Assembly: GCA_947072565.1 (NCBI GenBank)
Contig: CAMTIM010000043.1
Coordinates: 124,001-188,000, forward strand
Direction of reading: 5' to 3'
Length of the DNA stretch: 64,000 nucleotides
DNA from: an uncultured Peptostreptococcaceae bacterium
Lineage (GTDB): Bacteria > Bacillota > Clostridia > Peptostreptococcales > Peptostreptococcaceae
The position numbers and the translations under genes were made by a program. Shown here in pieces: positions 44,054 to 52,798 of this stretch (position 1 is its first letter; each line of letters starts with the position of its first letter). Under the pieces are notes generated by a model. The model made no database searches, was not told the DNA's origin, and worked only from the letters and a program-made list of their open reading frames with translations.

Positions 44054-44986
44054 TTAAGCACTCCCTTTCTTACCTATTGGATAATTTTTAAGTGATAAAT
44101 TTTTACCTTTAGCACTAGAAAGAATAGGACATGATTTAACTGCATCTATAAGTTTGTCTATATCTTTTTCAACTGGTATATAAGCTATAACTAAACTTTC
44201 TTTTTTAGGATTTCTTCTTGGAAGTGGATAAAAAGATGGCTCATCTTTTTCCTTAAGTATTCCTATCCTAGAATATATATTATAAAGTATAGTTTGTCGT
44301 TGTCCTGGATCCATTAATATACCTGCATTGCTATAGCTTTTGTCTTTTGGAATTATCTCTATCCCTAATCCTTTAGAGAGATATCTATCTCTATCCACTT
44401 TTAATCCTACATTTGTTATTCCCTTTAATTCTCCAACTTGCATTATACAGTTATCTACAAAAGTTATTTCTACAGGAACTACATCTGCTATGTCTCCTAT
44501 ACTCTCTCTTTGTAGTAATTTTTTAAGTATAAAAGCTAGTAACAGTCCAACACAAGCACTTATTATTAAACTAATATTTGAATTTAATTTAAACTCTGAA
44601 TTAATTAAATAATGTAGTCCAACTGTTGATAAAGATGTTATTATACACATGTAATTTCTAACTTCATATGTTCTTGCTATTTCTTCTATAAATGCTTCTC
44701 CTCTTTGTACAAGCTGAACATCTTCTAAATTTTGTAATGTATTTCTTCTATTTTCTCTTACTTGTCTAAATTGTTCAGCCGCTAATGATAAAAATGTTAT
44801 AGATGTATATGAACCAGCTCTTAAAGCTGGTACAAGTAATGCACCTAAAGAAGATGCTACAAATGCTAAAACTAACTGAGACAATAATATATTTGGTTGA
44901 GTAGGATACTGTCTTTGGTCTAAATTAAGCATTATTATTCTAGATAATAAACCTATTCCTAATCCTACTAAAAATACTCTATCCAT
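44054..44986 (-). CDS. YIEGIA-family membrane protein, copy 1
   Basis: 310 residues with several hydrophobic segments in the first 165 residues and a soluble C-terminal half (EITFVDNCIMQVGELKGITN and on). The family's namesake motif reads AFIEEIA here. The family is restricted to spore-formers, and its function is unresolved. It is coupled to the small capping subunit and preceded by a second copy. Confidence 0.75.
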   Translation of the reverse strand: MDRVFLVGLGIGLLSRIIMLNLDQRQYPTQPNILLSQLVLAFVASSLGALLVPALRAGSYTSITFLSLAAEQFRQVRENRRNTLQNLEDVQLVQRGEAFIEEIARTYEVRNYMCIITSLSTVGLHYLINSEFKLNSNISLIISACVGLLLAFILKKLLQRESIGDIADVVPVEITFVDNCIMQVGELKGITNVGLKVDRDRYLSKGLGIEIIPKDKSYSNAGILMDPGQRQTILYNIYSRIGILKEKDEPSFYPLPRRNPKKESLVIAYIPVEKDIDKLIDAVKSCPILSSAKGKNLSLKNYPIGKKGSA

Positions 44987-45003
44987 AAAATCACCTCTTT
45001 CTC

Positions 45004-45936
45004 TTATGATTTTTTTATTTTGTAAGCACTTTGTTTTCCTTTTGATGTTTCTACAATAGGTGTACTTTTAACTACCTCTATCATTGAATCTATATCTTTT
45101 AGTATTGGTATAAAAGGTATAACAACAGTGTTTTTTTCTAAGTTAGTTTTTGATATTGCTAGAATATCTTTTTCATCTACGTCTTTATTTATACCTAAAT
45201 GCAGAAAAATATTATGTAAAATAGCGGCCCTCTGACCAGTATCATTTACTATTCCAAAATTTCCTATGCTCTTAGGTATAATCTCTATTGCAATTCCTTC
45301 TTGTAAATATTTTTTCCTACTTTCTTCTAAACCAATATTAGTTATTATAACTTCATTAACTTTTAAAAGAGGTCCTTCAAAATTTATTTTTGCTTCTACT
45401 ACATCAGCTACATCACCAATACTATTTCTTCTTAAATATCTTCTAAATAAAAGTCCTACTATTGATCCTCCTACTATAGCTCCTGCAGTGCATCCAAAAA
45501 ATGTAACATTATATTTTTTTGATAAATATATATATATTATCGAAGCTGCTAAAGATGATAATAAACTTATATAACTTCTTGATTCATATGTAGATGCTAT
45601 TTCTTCTACATATGCACAACCTTTTTGTACCATCTCACTTTTATCAATATTTTCTAATGTTATCCTTTCTTGTTGAGCTAATCCTTGGAACTGTTGTATT
45701 GCTACTGAAAAAAATGTTAAGGCTGCAAATTCTTTGTCTAGTAACGCAGGAAGCGCTATTGCTCCTAATGATGCTGATAATCCCGATATAATTATTTGTT
45801 CTAAATAATCTTGAGGTCTAGATGGATATTGTTTATCAGTTACTCTTAAAACAAGACCTCTGCATATTATTCCTATGAGTATAGATACTATAAATGCCCT
45901 TCTAAATACTTCCTCGCTCAAAAAACTCTCTTTCAT
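45004..45936 (-). CDS. YIEGIA-family membrane protein, copy 2
   Basis: 310 residues with the same layout as copy 1 and clear similarity (KQYPSRPQDYLEQIIISGL against RQYPTQPNILLSQLVLAFV). The namesake motif reads AYVEEIA. The start is the ATG at 45936 after AAGGGAGTG; the frame continues to 45963 but without a ribosome site. The two copies probably arose by tandem duplication and may form a hetero-complex with the small subunit. Confidence 0.75.
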   Translation of the reverse strand: MKESFLSEEVFRRAFIVSILIGIICRGLVLRVTDKQYPSRPQDYLEQIIISGLSASLGAIALPALLDKEFAALTFFSVAIQQFQGLAQQERITLENIDKSEMVQKGCAYVEEIASTYESRSYISLLSSLAASIIYIYLSKKYNVTFFGCTAGAIVGGSIVGLLFRRYLRRNSIGDVADVVEAKINFEGPLLKVNEVIITNIGLEESRKKYLQEGIAIEIIPKSIGNFGIVNDTGQRAAILHNIFLHLGINKDVDEKDILAISKTNLEKNTVVIPFIPILKDIDSMIEVVKSTPIVETSKGKQSAYKIKKS

Positions 45937-46007
45937 TTTTCCACTCCCTTTGTACAAACTCACTTTAAGTTCTTTATTTTTTCTACTAAAGTTAGTTTGT
46001 GCAAAAA

Positions 46008-46038
46008 CAAAAAAAAATCTCCTTTATTAAAGGAAATT
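46008..46038 (-). terminator. Terminator overlapping the histidine-kinase stop
   Basis: TTTCCTTTAATAAAGGAGA hairpin (stem TCCTTT/AAAGGA) followed by nine T on the minus strand. Confidence 0.75.
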
Positions 46039-47313
46039 TTTTTGAGGTATAGTAACAATAAATTCGCTACCTTTGCCTAATTCACTTTTTACATTTATAC
46101 TTCCACCTAGAGATTTAACTATATGCTTTGTTATAGCCAATCCTAGACCCGTTCCACCTACATCTCTACTTCTTGCTTTATCAACTCTATAAAATCTTTC
46201 AAATATACGTTCTCTGTCTTCTTCTGGTATTCCTACACCTTCATCTTTAACACTAATTATACTTTTATTTTGACCAACACTAACCTTAATATGAACGTTT
46301 TTATTTTCCGGTGTATATTTTATTGCATTGTCTATTAAGTTTAAAAATACTTGCTTTATATAATCTCTGTTTAAAAATAATACTGCACTTTTGTCACTAA
46401 ATTCATATGTTAAATTTATATTTTTTGATTTAGCTAGATAGCTAGTCATGTCATATATTTCTATGAAAACTTCATATATACATACCCCATCTACTAATAC
46501 ATTATCTTTATTTTCTATAAACGATAATAATAATATATCATCAATTAGTCTTTTTAGCCTATTAGATTCACCTTCTATTATGCCTAAAAATCTATTTCTT
46601 GTATTGATGTCTATATTTTCATTTAATTTTAAAGTTTCTACAAATCCACTTATTGATGTTAAAGGTGTTTTAAGTTCATGGCTTACATTTGCTACAAAAT
46701 CTTTTCTCATATTTTCTAGTCTGACTTTTTCTGTTATATCCTCTATGTTAATAATAGATCCTATTATTATGTTGTTAATCCCTTGAAGATATATTGGGTC
46801 TAAACTAATTTTGTATACTAAATCCTCATTTATTCTAAGTTCTTTGCTTTTATTTTTCTTTGATCCTTTAAAAGATACTATTTCTTTAAGTAGTTTTTCT
46901 TCATTTATTAATACATTAACATTTACGCCTTCTATTGGTTTTTGATAATTGCATTTTAGCATTCTTCTAGCTTCTTCATTTATTAACATTATATTTCCAT
47001 CTATATCTATAGCTAAAATTCCATGAGATATACTCTTTAATATAGATGTCATTTGAAGATGATTATATTCTACTTCGCTAATTGTACTATCCATTATTTC
47101 TATCATCTCATTAAAGTTTTTTGCCAACTCACCTAGCTCACCTTTAGCGGATATGTTTAATCTAGAATGAAATTCTTTGTTACTAATTTTTTTAGAAACA
47201 TAGATAAACTCTTCTAGGTATCGTCTTAATCTTAATGTATATCTAATAGATAATATTGCAACTGTTACTGATATTAATATAATGAAAAAGATTATAGTTG
47301 TTAATTCTTCCAT
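46027..47313 (-). CDS. PhoR-like sensor histidine kinase
   Basis: 428 residues. One N-terminal membrane helix (residues 5-25), a HAMP-like segment, a PAS domain (about 85-190), HisKA with the phospho-acceptor His in FVANVSHELKTPLTSISGF near residue 211, and HATPase with NLIDNAIKYTP and GGTGLGLAI. No outside sensor domain is present, so the signal is internal or membrane-borne. It lies 27 bp after its response regulator. The PhoR likeness is by domain order; the stimulus is unknown. Confidence 0.92.
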   Translation of the reverse strand: MEELTTIIFFIILISVTVAILSIRYTLRLRRYLEEFIYVSKKISNKEFHSRLNISAKGELGELAKNFNEMIEIMDSTISEVEYNHLQMTSILKSISHGILAIDIDGNIMLINEEARRMLKCNYQKPIEGVNVNVLINEEKLLKEIVSFKGSKKNKSKELRINEDLVYKISLDPIYLQGINNIIIGSIINIEDITEKVRLENMRKDFVANVSHELKTPLTSISGFVETLKLNENIDINTRNRFLGIIEGESNRLKRLIDDILLLSFIENKDNVLVDGVCIYEVFIEIYDMTSYLAKSKNINLTYEFSDKSAVLFLNRDYIKQVFLNLIDNAIKYTPENKNVHIKVSVGQNKSIISVKDEGVGIPEEDRERIFERFYRVDKARSRDVGGTGLGLAITKHIVKSLGGSINVKSELGKGSEFIVTIPQKNFL

Positions 47314-47340
47314 AAAATAGTTCTCCTAAATCTAATTATT

Positions 47341-48030
47341 CTAGTCAATTTTATATCCAACACCTCTTATAGTTTGAATATATTTATCTGTATTATTGTG
47401 CCCCTCTATTTTTTTTCTCAAATATCTTATGTGTACATCTACAGTTCTAGTTTCGCCATAGTATTCATAACCCCATATTTTATCTAATAAATGATTTCTA
47501 GAAAGAACTTTTCCTTTATTCTCTAACAATAGTTTTAATAATTCAAATTCTTTAAGTGTTAGTTCTATTTTCTCTGATCCTTTGTATACTTCATGTTTAT
47601 ATAAATCTACTTTTAAGTTACCCGTTGTTAATATAATTTCACTAGGATTAGTATTTACATTGCATCTTCTTAGTATTGTGCTTATTCTCGCTAATAATTC
47701 TTTTACACTAAATGGTTTTGTTATATAATCATCTGCACCAATTTCTAATCCTTCTACTTTATCATTTTCCATATTTTTTGCAGTTAACATTATTACAGGT
47801 ATTTTATTTAAAGTTTTATCATTTCTAATTTTTTTTAATACATCGATCCCACTTATATTTGGTAACATCCAATCTAAAAGTATTAAATCTGGTTTAATCT
47901 CTTTAGCTTTTATGTAGCCATCTACTCCATCATACGCATATTCAACTTCATAATCAGAAATTTCTAAGTTGAATTTAAGAAGTTCTACTATATGTACCTC
48001 ATCGTCTATAACAAGTATTTTAACCTTCAT
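47341..48030 (-). CDS. PhoB/OmpR-family response regulator
   Basis: 229 residues. The receiver domain has DDE near residue 9, the phospho-acceptor Asp in LILLDWMLPN near 53 and the Lys in ITKPFSVKEL. The C-terminal winged helix ends in TVDVHIRYLRKKIE and IQTIRGVGYKID. It pairs with the kinase encoded next. Regulated genes are not identifiable here. It starts 18 bp after pgeF. Confidence 0.95.
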   Translation of the reverse strand: MKVKILVIDDEVHIVELLKFNLEISDYEVEYAYDGVDGYIKAKEIKPDLILLDWMLPNISGIDVLKKIRNDKTLNKIPVIMLTAKNMENDKVEGLEIGADDYITKPFSVKELLARISTILRRCNVNTNPSEIILTTGNLKVDLYKHEVYKGSEKIELTLKEFELLKLLLENKGKVLSRNHLLDKIWGYEYYGETRTVDVHIRYLRKKIEGHNNTDKYIQTIRGVGYKID

Positions 48031-48048
48031 CTTTGATTACTCTCCTAT

Positions 48049-48759
48049 CTATTTTATCTCTAGTATCATACCTATTCTCTTAGGTGTTTTATCATGTTTC
48101 CTATAAGAATGAAATTCATCACACCTACAGCTAGTGCATATGTTTAAATTAATAATATTTTCTTCTTTAACACCTGCACACTTTAGTATATATTCATTTA
48201 TTTTCCATAAGTCCAAATAATATTTTTCTTCTTTTATTATATAGAACTTTTCTTCTTTATTGGTAACAATTATGTTAAATTTTTCAACTAACTCTTTTGA
48301 TACTTCATAGCAACAAGGACCTATTGATGGGCCTATTACACATACAACATCTTGTGCATTAGTAAGATAATTATCACTCATTAGCTCTATAGTCTTTTGA
48401 GCTATTTTATCGTATGTTCCCCTCCAACCTGCATGTGCTATACCTATAGCTTTATTTTTTTTATCTATAATCGCTATAGGTACACAATCGGCTGTAAATA
48501 TTAATAGTGGAACATTTTTAACATTAGTTATTAATGCATCTCCATCTACCTTTTGACCTATGTTATCCTTATCTATTGCGTTAACTATATCCGAATGTAT
48601 CTGGATATTGCTAGTTAAATTTTCAAAGGTAAAGTTTCCTTTATTGCAAACTCTTGACATGTCTTCTTTTGATTTAGCATCTACATCTTTAACTGTAATA
48701 CCTAAATTTATAAAATCTATATTGTCTTTAATATCTTTAACATTTATAAAATCATTCAT
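48049..48759 (-). CDS. pgeF: Peptidoglycan editing factor / multicopper-like laccase-domain protein
   Basis: 236 residues, YfiH/YlmD family. The zinc-site motifs are GIAHAGWRGTYDKIAQKT, GPSIGPCCYEV and the late CRCDEFHSYRKH. Members cleave wrong L-Ser muramyl precursors or act on purine nucleosides. The ATG at 48759 overlaps the nrdR end by a few bases and follows AAGGGTGA. Confidence 0.92.
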   Translation of the reverse strand: MNDFINVKDIKDNIDFINLGITVKDVDAKSKEDMSRVCNKGNFTFENLTSNIQIHSDIVNAIDKDNIGQKVDGDALITNVKNVPLLIFTADCVPIAIIDKKNKAIGIAHAGWRGTYDKIAQKTIELMSDNYLTNAQDVVCVIGPSIGPCCYEVSKELVEKFNIIVTNKEEKFYIIKEEKYYLDLWKINEYILKCAGVKEENIINLNICTSCRCDEFHSYRKHDKTPKRIGMILEIK

Positions 48760-48760
48760 A

Positions 48761-49219
48761 CTAATCACCCTTTTCCATAAGTATGTTTTTTAGTTCTATT
48801 ACAAATGTATTTATGTCTTTAAATTGTCTATACACAGATGCAAATCTTACATATGCTACTTCATCTACATCTTTTAATTTATCCATAACCATTTCGCCTA
48901 TCTTTTGTGTTTCAATTTCAGCTATATAGAATTGATTTATTTTATTTTCAATGTAGGCTACTATCTCATCAATTTGTTCTAGTGATACTGGTCTTTTTTC
49001 ACAAGACTTTAATATTCCACTTTTTATTTTTTCACAATCAAAATATTCTCTGCTATCATCTTTTTTTATAACCATCACTGGTGTTGTTTCTATTTTTTCA
49101 TATGTTGTAAATCTTTTTTTACACAACTCACATTCTCTTCTTCTTCTGATAGATTTACTATCTGTATGTCTTGAGTCTATTACTTTAGACTCTTTATAAT
49201 TACAATAAGGGCATTGCAT
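48761..49219 (-). CDS. nrdR: Transcriptional repressor NrdR
   Basis: 152 residues. The N-terminal zinc ribbon is CPYC...CELC with RRRRECELCKKRFTTYE, and an ATP-cone domain starts near residue 49 (VMVIKKDDSREYFD). NrdR represses ribonucleotide-reductase genes when dATP is high. Its operators are NrdR boxes elsewhere in the genome. The start follows AAGGAGG. Confidence 0.96.
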   Translation of the reverse strand: MQCPYCNYKESKVIDSRHTDSKSIRRRRECELCKKRFTTYEKIETTPVMVIKKDDSREYFDCEKIKSGILKSCEKRPVSLEQIDEIVAYIENKINQFYIAEIETQKIGEMVMDKLKDVDEVAYVRFASVYRQFKDINTFVIELKNILMEKGD

Positions 49220-49241
49220 TTTTTATTCCTCCTTACGTTAG

Positions 49242-49505
49242 CTATATATTAAATTCGTCTACGTTAAGTTCTGATCCTATATTTACTATTATAGTATCAC
49301 ATCCTATTTTTAGTATATCACTAAAGAATACGACTTGTCCTTCACCATTTCTAGAAAATAATCCTCTCCCTCCATCTCCAGTTATAGTAAATGACATTAT
49401 CTTACCTTCATTTACATCCATATCTATATCTGTTATGAATCCCATTCTTTTTCCATTCTTAACATTTATTATTTCTTTCTCCATTATATCAGATACTCTT
49501 ATCAT
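49242..49505 (-). CDS. ymxH: YlmC/YmxH-family PRC-barrel sporulation protein
   Basis: 87 residues. A PRC-barrel-like fold: MIRVSDIMEKEIINVKNGKR, then MGFITDIDMDVNEGKI. The YlmC/YmxH group is tied to spore-formers, often in sigE-dependent transcripts; the function is unknown. It precedes nrdR by 22 bp. The symbol follows the usual clostridial naming. Confidence 0.82.
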   Translation of the reverse strand: MIRVSDIMEKEIINVKNGKRMGFITDIDMDVNEGKIMSFTITGDGGRGLFSRNGEGQVVFFSDILKIGCDTIIVNIGSELNVDEFNI

Positions 49506-49548
49506 TATAATCCCCTCCCTTTAAAAATAAATATGTGCTTGGACAAAA

Positions 49549-49577
49549 AAAAATGACCTTTATTGGTCATTTTATAT
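49549..49577 (-). terminator. Terminator after the GGDEF/HD-GYP gene
   Basis: AAAATGACC pairs with GGTCATTTT, followed by five more T on the minus strand. Confidence 0.85.
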
Positions 49578-49581
49578 ATAT

Positions 49582-51255
49582 TTAAAAATTTTCTTTGTAT
49601 TTTTCTAACATTTTTATAAATCTTTCAACTAATTCAGGATCAAATTGAAGTCCTGCATTTAATCGTAACTCTTCTATTCCTTCTTCATGACTTTTACGAA
49701 CATTGTATGGTCTATTAGAAGTCATCGCATCAAAACTATCTGCAATAGTCAACACCCTAGCTAAATAAGGTATTTCTTGACCTTTTAAGCCGTCCGGATA
49801 GCCATTACCATCGTATCGTTCATGATGATGTTTTATAAGTGGTACAAATGGTTCAAATGGTTTTATATTTTGTATCAACCCTACTCCTACTTCAGGATGA
49901 TCCTTAAACATTTGAAACTCTGCATTCGTAAGTCTTCCTTTTTTATTTAGTACCTCTTCTGGTATTTCTAATTTACCTATATCATGTAAATAAGCTGCTA
50001 TTTGAATTTGAGCTTGATCTTCCTCTTTTAATTTAAGCATCTGAGCAAACCATTTTACATATATTACGACTCTCTCAGTATGACCATAAGTATATCTATC
50101 TTTTAAATTTATCATATTAATAAATGTTTTTAATGATTTTATAGTGTCTTCTTTTATATCCATTCGTTTACATAAATCATCTAAAACACTGTGATATGAT
50201 TCTACTCTATTTTTATTAAACGATTTAGCTCTATATAAAGCATCATCTGCGGTATTTATAAGTTGATGCTTACTTATTGCTCTTGTAGGGTATGATGATA
50301 CTCCAATTGATATAGTAATGTTTTTATTAGGCTGATTTTCTTGACCTATAAATTTTGTATTTTGTATAGCCGATCTGATTTTTTCACCTATCTCTATAGC
50401 ATTTTCTTCGTCTGTATTTGGAAGTATAGCTGCAAATTCTTCGCCTCCATACCTAGCTACCACATCATTTTCTCTTATGCTATCTTTTAAAATTTTACCT
50501 ATTTGCTTAAGTAGCAAATCTCCTGATTGATGCCCGTTTATATCGTTATAATTCTTAAAATAGTCTATATCCATAAATAATAAAGATACTTGTTTATTTG
50601 ACTTTTGTGCATCGTCTAAATTATTTTGAAGGTAATCTTGAAAATACCTATGATTATAAAGACCTGTTAACTCATCCTTATTAACCAATTCTTTTAAATC
50701 TTTACTATGTTGTCTCTCAGTATCTACATACATACCCAATATAAATGCAGTCATAAATAAAGCACTTATTAATACTAAGTCATTTTCAAAGTATTTACTT
50801 AATAGTTTCATATTTGGAGAACTTGCTACAATATCTATAAATAATATAGATAATGAAGAAACCACCGCCAATGCTATACTATAGTTTTTTCCAAATTGTA
50901 TAGCTCCTATTAAAACTATAAATATACTTACAAGTTTATAGTAGCTTTCTTGTGCTCCTGTACTTACAACTGCTACTACAAATATTACAACTAAAAATAT
51001 AGTTTCTATTATGTCTATTAATTTAGGAGAATTATTAATATAGTCTTTTCTATAATAGTATACCCATGAAAAATAAATAATTATAACTAATGATATTATA
51101 CAAGTTCCAGAATACAGTATTATTATATTTTTCATTTCAAGGGTTAATCTATTGATGCTAACTACCGAAACTATACAAAGTAATATATAAACTACTTTTA
51201 ATGATATTATAATTTCAGAAACTTTTTTATTTCTTGTTTTTTCAAAATTATTCAT
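49582..51255 (-). CDS. Membrane GGDEF and HD-GYP protein (cyclic-di-GMP synthesis and breakdown)
   Basis: 557 residues. Six or so N-terminal membrane helices (to about residue 180) are followed by a GGDEF domain with an intact YGGEEF active site near 268 and an RxxD inhibition site (REND) five residues before it. The HD-GYP domain has AYLHDIGK near 421 and ERYDGNGYPDGLKG near 479. Both catalytic motifs look functional, so it may make and destroy c-di-GMP. The ATG at 51255 follows AGGTGA. It is directly after agrD, separated by a terminator. Confidence 0.92.
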   Translation of the reverse strand: MNNFEKTRNKKVSEIIISLKVVYILLCIVSVVSINRLTLEMKNIIILYSGTCIISLVIIIYFSWVYYYRKDYINNSPKLIDIIETIFLVVIFVVAVVSTGAQESYYKLVSIFIVLIGAIQFGKNYSIALAVVSSLSILFIDIVASSPNMKLLSKYFENDLVLISALFMTAFILGMYVDTERQHSKDLKELVNKDELTGLYNHRYFQDYLQNNLDDAQKSNKQVSLLFMDIDYFKNYNDINGHQSGDLLLKQIGKILKDSIRENDVVARYGGEEFAAILPNTDEENAIEIGEKIRSAIQNTKFIGQENQPNKNITISIGVSSYPTRAISKHQLINTADDALYRAKSFNKNRVESYHSVLDDLCKRMDIKEDTIKSLKTFINMINLKDRYTYGHTERVVIYVKWFAQMLKLKEEDQAQIQIAAYLHDIGKLEIPEEVLNKKGRLTNAEFQMFKDHPEVGVGLIQNIKPFEPFVPLIKHHHERYDGNGYPDGLKGQEIPYLARVLTIADSFDAMTSNRPYNVRKSHEEGIEELRLNAGLQFDPELVERFIKMLEKYKENF

Positions 51256-51273
51256 TATTATCACCTAATATAT

Positions 51274-51312
51274 AATTTAATTAAAACCATAGGGATATAC
51301 CCCTATGGTTTT
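51274..51312 (-). terminator. Terminator after agrD
   Basis: AAAACCATAGGG pairs exactly with CCCTATGGTTTT on both strands, followed by TAATT on the minus strand. It separates agrBD from the GGDEF/HD-GYP gene. Confidence 0.8.
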
Positions 51313-51321
51313 AATTATTTA

Positions 51322-51441
51322 TTATTCTTCTCTTAATGATTTTGGTACCTCTGGCTCGAAAAATACCATCATACAGAAAGTAGATGCTCCCTGTGAAACG
51401 TTTGATATCATATTAGATATCGTATCAAATAAAAAGTTCAT
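51322..51441 (-). CDS. agrD: AgrD-type autoinducing peptide precursor
   Basis: 39 residues, too short for routine calling. The N-terminal amphipathic helix is MNFLFDTISNMISNVSQGA. The core has STFCMMVF and the C-terminal recognition tail is FEPEVPKSLREE. The layout (helix, Cys plus four residues, then an E-P-rich acidic tail) matches AgrD. The predicted signal is a thiolactone ring of CMMVF closed onto the Cys. The GGGGGA ribosome site lies seven bases before the ATG. agrB ends 70 bp upstream. Confidence 0.85.
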   Translation of the reverse strand: MNFLFDTISNMISNVSQGASTFCMMVFFEPEVPKSLREE

Positions 51442-51511
51442 TTTAAATCCCCCTTTTAATAAAGTTTTATTAATTTATCTTAAGATAATAAAATCATCTT
51501 AGAAAACAAAG

Positions 51512-52165
51512 TTATGATATTTTCAATCTTACTAAAATAGCATCTAAAAAAATTATTAAGCTTTGACCAAACTTAGTAAGCATTGAAATTTGTAATACCA
51601 AACCTAACCATATACAACTTATTATATCTTTTAATATATACACATCTTGCTTTATATATATTAAATACCCTGCTAATATAGCTATTGAATATAAATTAAT
51701 TAATGTAAATGCTTTTTTTCTTAATTTCTTTCTAGTAGATTCTTTTTTTAATGGTTTGTTTTTAGAACCTACAGGACATTTATAATAAAGTACTATATAA
51801 GATACTATAATACCTATCAGCAATATAAGTAATAACATGTTGTCTTCTAAAAACATCATGGCTGTTTTATACAGGATACATAATATAAGAGATACTATTA
51901 TTCCTATTATTAAACACCTATTTGGCGTGTTTGCATGGACACCACCTGAATACCTTTTCATCCATGATGCCGAAAATGTTATTGTAATAATTTCAATTGC
52001 CATGCCTGTAACTAGACCTACTATAAATGTTAAAATAATAGCTAAGCTAGTATGTATTATTATAAATAAGCCATAATTCAAAACAGCTTTTTCTTCTTCA
52101 GTTTTATCTAATCTATTCCCTAATTTTTCTGATATATCTTTTGATATCTCATCTATAGCCCCCAT
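51512..52165 (-). CDS. agrB: AgrB-type peptide-processing membrane protease
   Basis: 217 residues with about six hydrophobic segments. The catalytic pair is in KRYSGGVHANTPNRCLIIG: His and Cys seven residues apart, as in AgrB cysteine proteases. It trims AgrD and forms the thiolactone. Its partner AgrD is encoded 70 bp downstream. No AgrC or AgrA gene is in the window. The ribosome site is AGGAG. Confidence 0.92.
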   Translation of the reverse strand: MGAIDEISKDISEKLGNRLDKTEEEKAVLNYGLFIIIHTSLAIILTFIVGLVTGMAIEIITITFSASWMKRYSGGVHANTPNRCLIIGIIVSLILCILYKTAMMFLEDNMLLLILLIGIIVSYIVLYYKCPVGSKNKPLKKESTRKKLRKKAFTLINLYSIAILAGYLIYIKQDVYILKDIISCIWLGLVLQISMLTKFGQSLIIFLDAILVRLKIS

Positions 52166-52187
52166 GATACTCTCCTACTATACAATT

Positions 52188-52670
52188 TTAGTACTTTAAC
52201 TTTTCTTTTAACAATATTTTTATTTTATTTTGTATTTTATTAAACAATAAAGATAATCCTAAAAATATTAATAAAGATGGAAGTGTTATGACAGCTCCTT
52301 TTATACCTATATTATTTGTTAGAACAGTGAATGGTATTTTTACAATTTTAGTAGCTATCATTATATATATTGCTTCACTCAATGACAATGCTATCCAAAT
52401 CTGACATGTTGCTATAATAGAATTTAAAATCCTATCCTTTGACATTGTAAATAATATTACACCCACCGCTATCATAGATAATACTGTATGTATTCCAAAG
52501 CTAATTGGTAATCTTCTTATTATCGATACAATAATTCCTAGTAAAATTCCTTTTTTTAATATATATAATTTCCCTTTTTTTATTCCTAATAAAATTAACC
52601 CAGCAAATATTACCATTATGCTTTCTGGAATTGTTCTTACTATAGTATAAATAATATCTGAATTAATCAT
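52188..52670 (-). CDS. Membrane protein resembling an AgrC sensor domain without a kinase
   Basis: 160 residues with five or six hydrophobic segments and a basic C-terminus (KIQNKIKILLKEKLKY). The start (IIYTIVRTIPESIMVIFAGLI) recalls the N-terminal sensor region of AgrC-like GHKL kinases in clostridia, but no dimerisation or ATPase domain follows; the frame ends at a terminal stop. It lies 22 bp upstream of agrB, so it belongs to the agr operon. It may be a receptor without kinase, an exporter helper or an immunity protein. The likeness is from memory and is not proven. Confidence 0.6.
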   Translation of the reverse strand: MINSDIIYTIVRTIPESIMVIFAGLILLGIKKGKLYILKKGILLGIIVSIIRRLPISFGIHTVLSMIAVGVILFTMSKDRILNSIIATCQIWIALSLSEAIYIMIATKIVKIPFTVLTNNIGIKGAVITLPSLLIFLGLSLLFNKIQNKIKILLKEKLKY

Positions 52671-52743
52671 AATTTTTCTCCTTGAGTAAGTTTCTCATAT
52701 AATAAATTATACCATATTTTCCTATTTTTTTACAATAATTACA

Positions 52744-52783
52744 AAAAAATAAAAATCGTTGATATAATTTTATATCAACGATC
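52744..52783 (-). terminator. Terminator after sigG
   Basis: ATCGTTGATATA pairs with TATATCAACGAT, then TTTTTATTTTTTTG on the minus strand. Confidence 0.88.
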
Positions 52784-52798
52784 AATTATCAACTTTCT

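Noticed and set aside
51305..51502. 65-residue open frame on the plus strand
   Set aside because: It lies antisense to agrD, has no ribosome site or family features, and the minus-strand peptide explains the region.
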